Source: Chamaecrista fasciculata (lineage: Eukaryota > Streptophyta > Magnoliopsida > Fabales > Fabaceae). From it: 64,000 bases of DNA. Below the pieces are notes generated by a model, which was not told where the DNA came from, did not search any database, and saw only the letters and a list, made by a program, of their open reading frames with translations. Made by a program: the position numbers and the translations under genes. Below, piece after piece: positions 59,672 through 64,000 of this stretch. The stretch is taken from contig QANZ01044865.1 of assembly GCA_003254925.1 (NCBI GenBank), positions 36,492 to 100,491 of the forward strand. Reading direction: 5' to 3'. Each line of letters opens with the position of its first letter. The stretch's first letter is position 1.

Positions 59672-61699
59672 GAGCAAACCCCCTTTTTTGTCCCTCAATT
59701 GTCACTGAGTCGAGGATTTGGTCCCTCAATTGTGGGAAACTACAACTCATCTGTCCCTCAATTGTACAATCTCGTTTACATTTTGGTCCCTCACGTCTGG
59801 TCCGTTAGTGATAGATGTGTTAAGTGATGACGTGTCACCGTTATCTGCTTAGGTGTCCATTAAATGCTTAGTTGAGGGACCAAATCCTCGACTCAGTAAC
59901 AATTGAGGGACCAAAAAGGGGGTTTGCTCAAATTAATATCTAACTCATTTCCACTTGACACCTCATTAAAACTACTCTCTTGCAATTTGGTCCCAAAATC
60001 CCCTAAAACTTTTTTTTAATCCTCTTCCTCTTTTTCATCTTCTTCGTTCATTTTAGTCCCAAATGCTAAAAATAAAATTGTAAAGTATCCCAAAACCCTT
60101 CCAAACATTCCAATTTAGTCCTTAAATGTATTAAAAACCCTAAAAAAAATCTAATTTGAGTTCATTCATTTTATCCCATTATTCTCAATTTATTAAATCA
60201 TAATTAAAAAAAACATTTTAGTCCCTGAACCCTAATTTCTTCATCTTCATCTTCATCCTCATTCCTCTCTCATCTTTCATTCCTCACCGCCGATCCTACT
60301 GCTTCAACCAAATCCTCAAACTTCAAAATGGCTCGATTCTTCAAATCCTTAAACATTCTCTCGCTCGATTCTTCAATTTCTGGGTTTGATTTCAAGTTCA
60401 CAACCATTTTGGGCATCGCGAGATACATTCATTCATTTCTTAGGGTTCGAATTTGAATTGGGGGAGAAAGTTTGGGGTTTCTTTCGATTTTGAAGAAATT
60501 CTGAGAGAATGCCTGCGACTGATGATGAAAACTCGTTGTCGCCGTTGTCGTTTACCCATTTCGGCCGTTCGCTTTTGAGTCTCTGTCGCGACCATCAGGT
60601 TCACTCCATGGAAAGCTCAACGACGCCACATGTTCACTCTGTCGCGACTTGCTTTCTCTCTCATGAGTCTCTAAGCTTCTCGATTCCTTCCTTCGCTGCC
60701 CCGAGAGCTTTTCGCTGATGAATGATGATGATGATGATGATATGAACTGATGATGAACTGATTTTTTTAAAATTTTTGGATGATGAACTGATGAATGATG
60801 ATGATGATGATGATGATGATATGAACTGATGATGAACTAATTTTTTTTAATCAAGAATTGATGAATTGATGAAACTTGTGTAATCTTTGGTGATTTCTGG
60901 TTGTGTAGTTTTAGGGTTTTGTGGTTTGGGGTTTGGAGTGGATGAGAAGATGAAGATGATGAAAGATGAAGATGATGTAGAGGAAAGTAGGATTTAGGGA
61001 CCAAATTTCAAGAGAGTAGTTTTTTTAGGGGTTTAGAATTTAGGGTTTAGGGGTTTAGGGTTTTAGAGTTTAGGGTTTTAGGATTTTAGGGTTTTTAATA
61101 CTTTTAAGGACTAAATTGGAATGTTTGGGAGAGTTTTGGGACACTTTACAATTTTAGGAATTTAGGGTTTTAGGGTTTAGAGTTTAGGACTTTAGGGTTT
61201 AGAGTTTGGGGCTTAAGTTTTAGGGTTTTTAGTACATTTAAGGACTAAATTGGAATGTTTGGAAGGGTTTTGGGATACTTTACAATTTTATTTTTAGGAT
61301 TTGGGACTAAAATGAATGAAGAAGATGAAAAAGATGAAGAAGGGGATTAAAAAAAAGTTTTAGGGGATTTAGGGGTTTTGGGACCAAATTGCAAGAGAGT
61401 AGTTTTAATGAGGTGTCAAGTGAAAATGAGTTGGATATTAATTTGAGCAAACCCCTTTTTTGGTCCCTCAATTGTTACTGAGTCGAGGATTTGGTCCCTC
61501 AACTAAGCATTTAACGGCCACCTAAGCAGATAACGGTGATACGTCATCACTTAACACCTCTATCACTAACGGACCAGACGTGAGGGACTAAAACGTAAAC
61601 GGGATTGTACAATTGAGGGACTGAGTTGTAGTTTCCCACAATTGAGGGACCAAATCCTCGACTCAGTAACAATTGAAGGACAAAAAAGGGAGTTTGCTC
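59672..61699. mobile_element. Mutator-like foldback element with cargo (Pack-MULE-like)
   Basis: 2.03 kb flanked by a perfect 9-bp duplication ATTAAGATA (59663-59671 and 61700-61708). The ends are GAGCAAACCCCC and GGGAGTTTGCTC. Inverted arms of about 470 bp (about 59672-60145 and 61225-61699) are highly similar, and the outer 265 bp of each arm is itself a foldback unit. Between them, 60240-60960 is non-inverted and exon-like, with a small frame at 60509-60718 (MPATDDENSLSPLSF) and GAT-repeat tracts. Degenerate telomere-like TTTAGGG units lie at 61020-61240. No transposase. Confidence 0.78.
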
Positions 61700-61847
61700 A
61701 TTAAGATAACCAAATTATCCTTCACTGTAAATATTAATAATTAAATACTTTGTTAATTAGAGCGTTGGACTCTGATAAAAGAAAAATAGAGCGTTGGACC
61801 CGAGTCCTTGAGTTTCGAATTTTTATTATATATATATATATATATAT

Positions 61848-61911
61848 NNNNNNNNNNNNNNNNNNNNNNNNNNNNNNNNNNNNNNNNNNNNNNNNNNNNN
61901 NNNNNNNNNNN
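61848..61911. other. Assembly gap (64 Ns)
   Basis: A run of 64 Ns directly after a TA microsatellite; real length unknown. Confidence 0.98.
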
Positions 61912-62350
61912 GCTAAACTGCAATTTTGATCTTTTATCTTTGTAGGTTGCAATCTAGCCCTTTATATATATATTTTTTTATGACTTGGTTCCAATGAATA
62001 AATCTAGCCATATCTCTTCGTTTCAAATCCCGATTGTGACGATTTCTAAGTTATAAGTTGTTATTCTTAACAAGTCATTTTTTTATTTAATTGAGCCAGT
62101 CAGCAAACAAGATCAAATTGTGTTATGAAAGTGAGCCGCTCGTTTCACATTCAAACGAGTAAAATTAGTCATATCTCTTTTGTTTCTAGTCCGGTTGTAA
62201 CGATTCATAACTATGTATTACTCTTGATTGGGACTGTTGCAAATTAGGTCAACTTGGGCTCGAAAATAATAAAACAATAATCAATTTTTTGCAACTTTTA
62301 AAATTATTTATAATTTATATTTTTTGTCTAACCCAAACTATTTATTGTCT
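61912..62350. repeat. Partial copy of the foldback family of 18229-19050
   Basis: Blocks such as CCATATCTCTTCGTTTCAAAT, separated by AAGTCA-type and AGCCGCTCGTTTCACA-type segments, echo those in the 18-19 kb element. The left end is lost in the gap. Confidence 0.35.
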
Positions 62351-63140
62351 ATAGCGGTGACTAGCTAATTCTTTCGCCGTTGATCTTTTACCAGATAAAT
62401 AGCTTGCCACGAAATGCTTTACGTACATATCCAAAAATGAAATTTAGAAATTATCACATTTAGTTTATATGATCATGTATAGTTATAGTCTTATAGATAA
62501 ATATAATAATATACAATTACATATAGAAATTTATCACATAACAATAATTTACTGTTAAAGTTTCAGGAAGGGATTCATTGATTTATCACATAACAATAAT
62601 TCAGACGTCTAAGAGAAAAAAAAAACTCATTATACTCCAATTGAATTAAAAATTTGAAATCCAGTATTACCTTTATTTATATCTTGATAAATAAATGCTT
62701 CAATAAAAAAATATTATTCAAATAAATTAAAATTTTAAAACTATGTTATATCATTTTTTTACCTAAATACGTACATATTAAGCAATATATTAAAATATCA
62801 ATAAGAATTAATATTAATTGCTTTTAAAAGAGATAAACATGGAAGAAGCTAACAAGTTGTAAAGTGGTGTCATTTGTATAAATTGTATTTCGTTAAATTT
62901 GGCTTTCTCTTAGTTTTTTTTTTCTGTTTTTCTTTTTCCGGAGGAAAGGTAGGAAGAAAAGAAGAATTGGTTTCAATAATTAAAATGCTTGTCTGCATTT
63001 GGGAGCATATCCCTTATTCCATGGTGTTCATAATTATCTTTTCTGTCTCGAGATCAATACAACAAAATTATTTTTCATGCCGCCCATTTTTCATATGTAA
63101 TATTATAAGGTGAGTATCGATTTAATAATCTATTATGAAT
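62351..63140. other. AT-rich intergenic DNA
   Basis: No gene or firm repeat seen. ATCACATAACAATAAT occurs twice (about 62534 and 62582). Confidence 0.4.
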
Positions 63141-63144
63141 AAAT

Positions 63145-63262
63145 ATTAGTCTAGTTGGTAGAGTTTGTTCATAATTCACAAATCAGAAGTTTAAATTTCA
63201 TTATTAATGTAAGAATTTTATTAATAGGTGATCCCGTTACTGGTCTATCATTGTGTTTTCAT
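63145..63262 (+). mobile_element. Possible tRNA-like SINE, decayed
   Basis: TAGTCTAGTTGGTAGAG is A-box-like; about 35 nt on, AGTTTAAATTTC is a degraded B box. No clear tail or TSD. Confidence 0.4.
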
Positions 63263-63549
63263 CAGTTGAAAGGAGAATGGTTGAAAACGGTGACTGAATT
63301 GTTATAAATTGAGGTGAGTTTGGGTTACACAATTGTCCAATCTTGTAGCCCTCCAATAAATAAGCTGTAACGCAAGAATGGGAGGAGTCCAATAATGATT
63401 TACACGCACAGGCATACAAAAGAAGAAGAAAGAGAGATATGTGAAGTTTGATTAAGAAGAAACCACGCATATATGCATTAAAGAGCAGGCACAGAGGAAT
63501 CTGAATGATGAGCGTTAATTAACATTTGACAGTGATAGTGTATCTTGCG

Positions 63550-63787
63550 TCACACTTGATTACTGCTCTTCCAGCTGAGCATAACTGAAGTGAGTTTGGT
63601 GGTTAGGCTTTCTGTTAGAATAGTTATGTTACAGTTTGTATCTTTGAGGTTTTGGTAGTCTAATAACGTTGCCTGATGAGAAGGCATAGACGATGGAGTG
63701 GCCATCCCAAGAGGCACTAACTGAGGCAGAGAGAATGCCAGGAGATGCATCATCAATCCGAGTCTTCTTCTCTTTCTTGGCAGTTAA
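63550..63787 (-). other. Coding-like tail after the broken galactosyltransferase
   Basis: One frame reads SPGILSASVSASWDGHSIVY and then AFSSGNVIRLPK before a stop. It looks protein-like but I do not recognise it confidently; it may be a decayed end of the same gene or a foreign piece. Confidence 0.3.
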
Positions 63788-64000
63788 TCACGAGTAGGCC
63801 TTCCCGGTAATTGATCCATCAGGCAGCACCAGCTTCTTCAGAACTTCAAAATCGTGCTCTCCTGGCTTATCACTACGTACAAATACAATAACCAACATTT
63901 CTATATTCAACATACAAATCCATCATAATACAATAATCTGATCTACATCACTCACCAGTGACATATCATCACCCTACCTCACGTAAATTGCACATCCACC
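63788..64000 (-). pseudogene. Raffinose-synthase/SIP-family galactosyltransferase, broken 3' fragment
   Basis: The family (galactinol-sucrose galactosyltransferase or alkaline alpha-galactosidase) makes or degrades raffinose sugars. On the minus strand an exon from the window edge to 63978 reads GGCAIYV; a 105-nt GT-AG intron follows (63977-63873), and the next exon gives SDKPGEHDFEVLKKLVLPDG, an excellent match to the family. Then the sequence breaks: a few residues are lost, PGRPTRD is present only in another frame, and the current frame ends at TGA 63790-63788. The usual 200 or more C-terminal residues do not follow. The 5' part lies beyond the window. Confidence 0.7.

Noticed and set aside
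61020..61240. Interstitial telomere array
   Set aside because: The TTTAGGG units are irregular and mixed with TTTAGAG and similar variants inside a transposon arm, so not a true telomeric array.

Overview
This is plant nuclear DNA, most likely from a eudicot. The evidence is large genes with many GT-AG introns, AT-rich intergenic DNA, a PDR-type ABCG transporter, a gibberellin 3-oxidase, a GH28 polygalacturonase, and Ty1/copia, Ty3/gypsy (Tat-like), L1-type LINE, SINE, hAT and Mutator-like elements. The species cannot be named from sequence alone. There are single Ns at 17769, 36508 and 54834 and a run of Ns at 61848-61911, so parts of the assembly are uncertain.

Host genes. (1) + strand 1463-12099: a complete 22-exon PDR/ABCG full-size transporter, predicted at 1457 aa; every exon joins in frame. 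Its introns carry several foldback elements and an RTE LINE scrap. (2) - strand 40284-38395: a two-exon gibberellin 3-beta-dioxygenase, predicted at 396 aa, with all catalytic residues. (3) - strand 56667-54927: seven exons of a polygalacturonase that loses its 3' end at the single N at 54834. (4) - strand from the right edge to 63788: the broken 3' part of a raffinose-synthase/SIP-family galactosyltransferase. No operon-like logic applies; these are independent genes separated by repeats.

Mobile DNA dominates 19-54 kb. A degenerate copia element (21874-38076, TSD AAACC, LTRs about 6% diverged by hand count) has been split by a young 11.2 kb Tat-like gypsy element (24024-35231, TSD GATTG, LTRs about 1% diverged). 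The gypsy element carries gag-pro, a predicted 276-nt in-frame intron between protease and reverse transcriptase, RT/RNase H/integrase, and downstream a complete-looking transcription unit on the opposite strand (TATA box, leader intron, first-ATG start, second intron, coiled-coil protein). A 6.9 kb L1-type LINE (46958-53888, - strand) sits inside a small inverted-repeat element with a 14-bp TSD.

Mutator-like foldback elements, several with 9-bp TSDs, recur along the window (649-991, 3041-3424, 4329-4836, 18229-19050, 19763-21023, 42395-42804, 59672-61699). The last is Pack-MULE-like, with about 470-bp arms and non-repeat cargo. A tRNA-like SINE family has two recognisable copies and a possible third. 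The most unusual structures are the antisense gene and the intron of the gypsy element, the nested insertions, and the possible junctions marked by single Ns.
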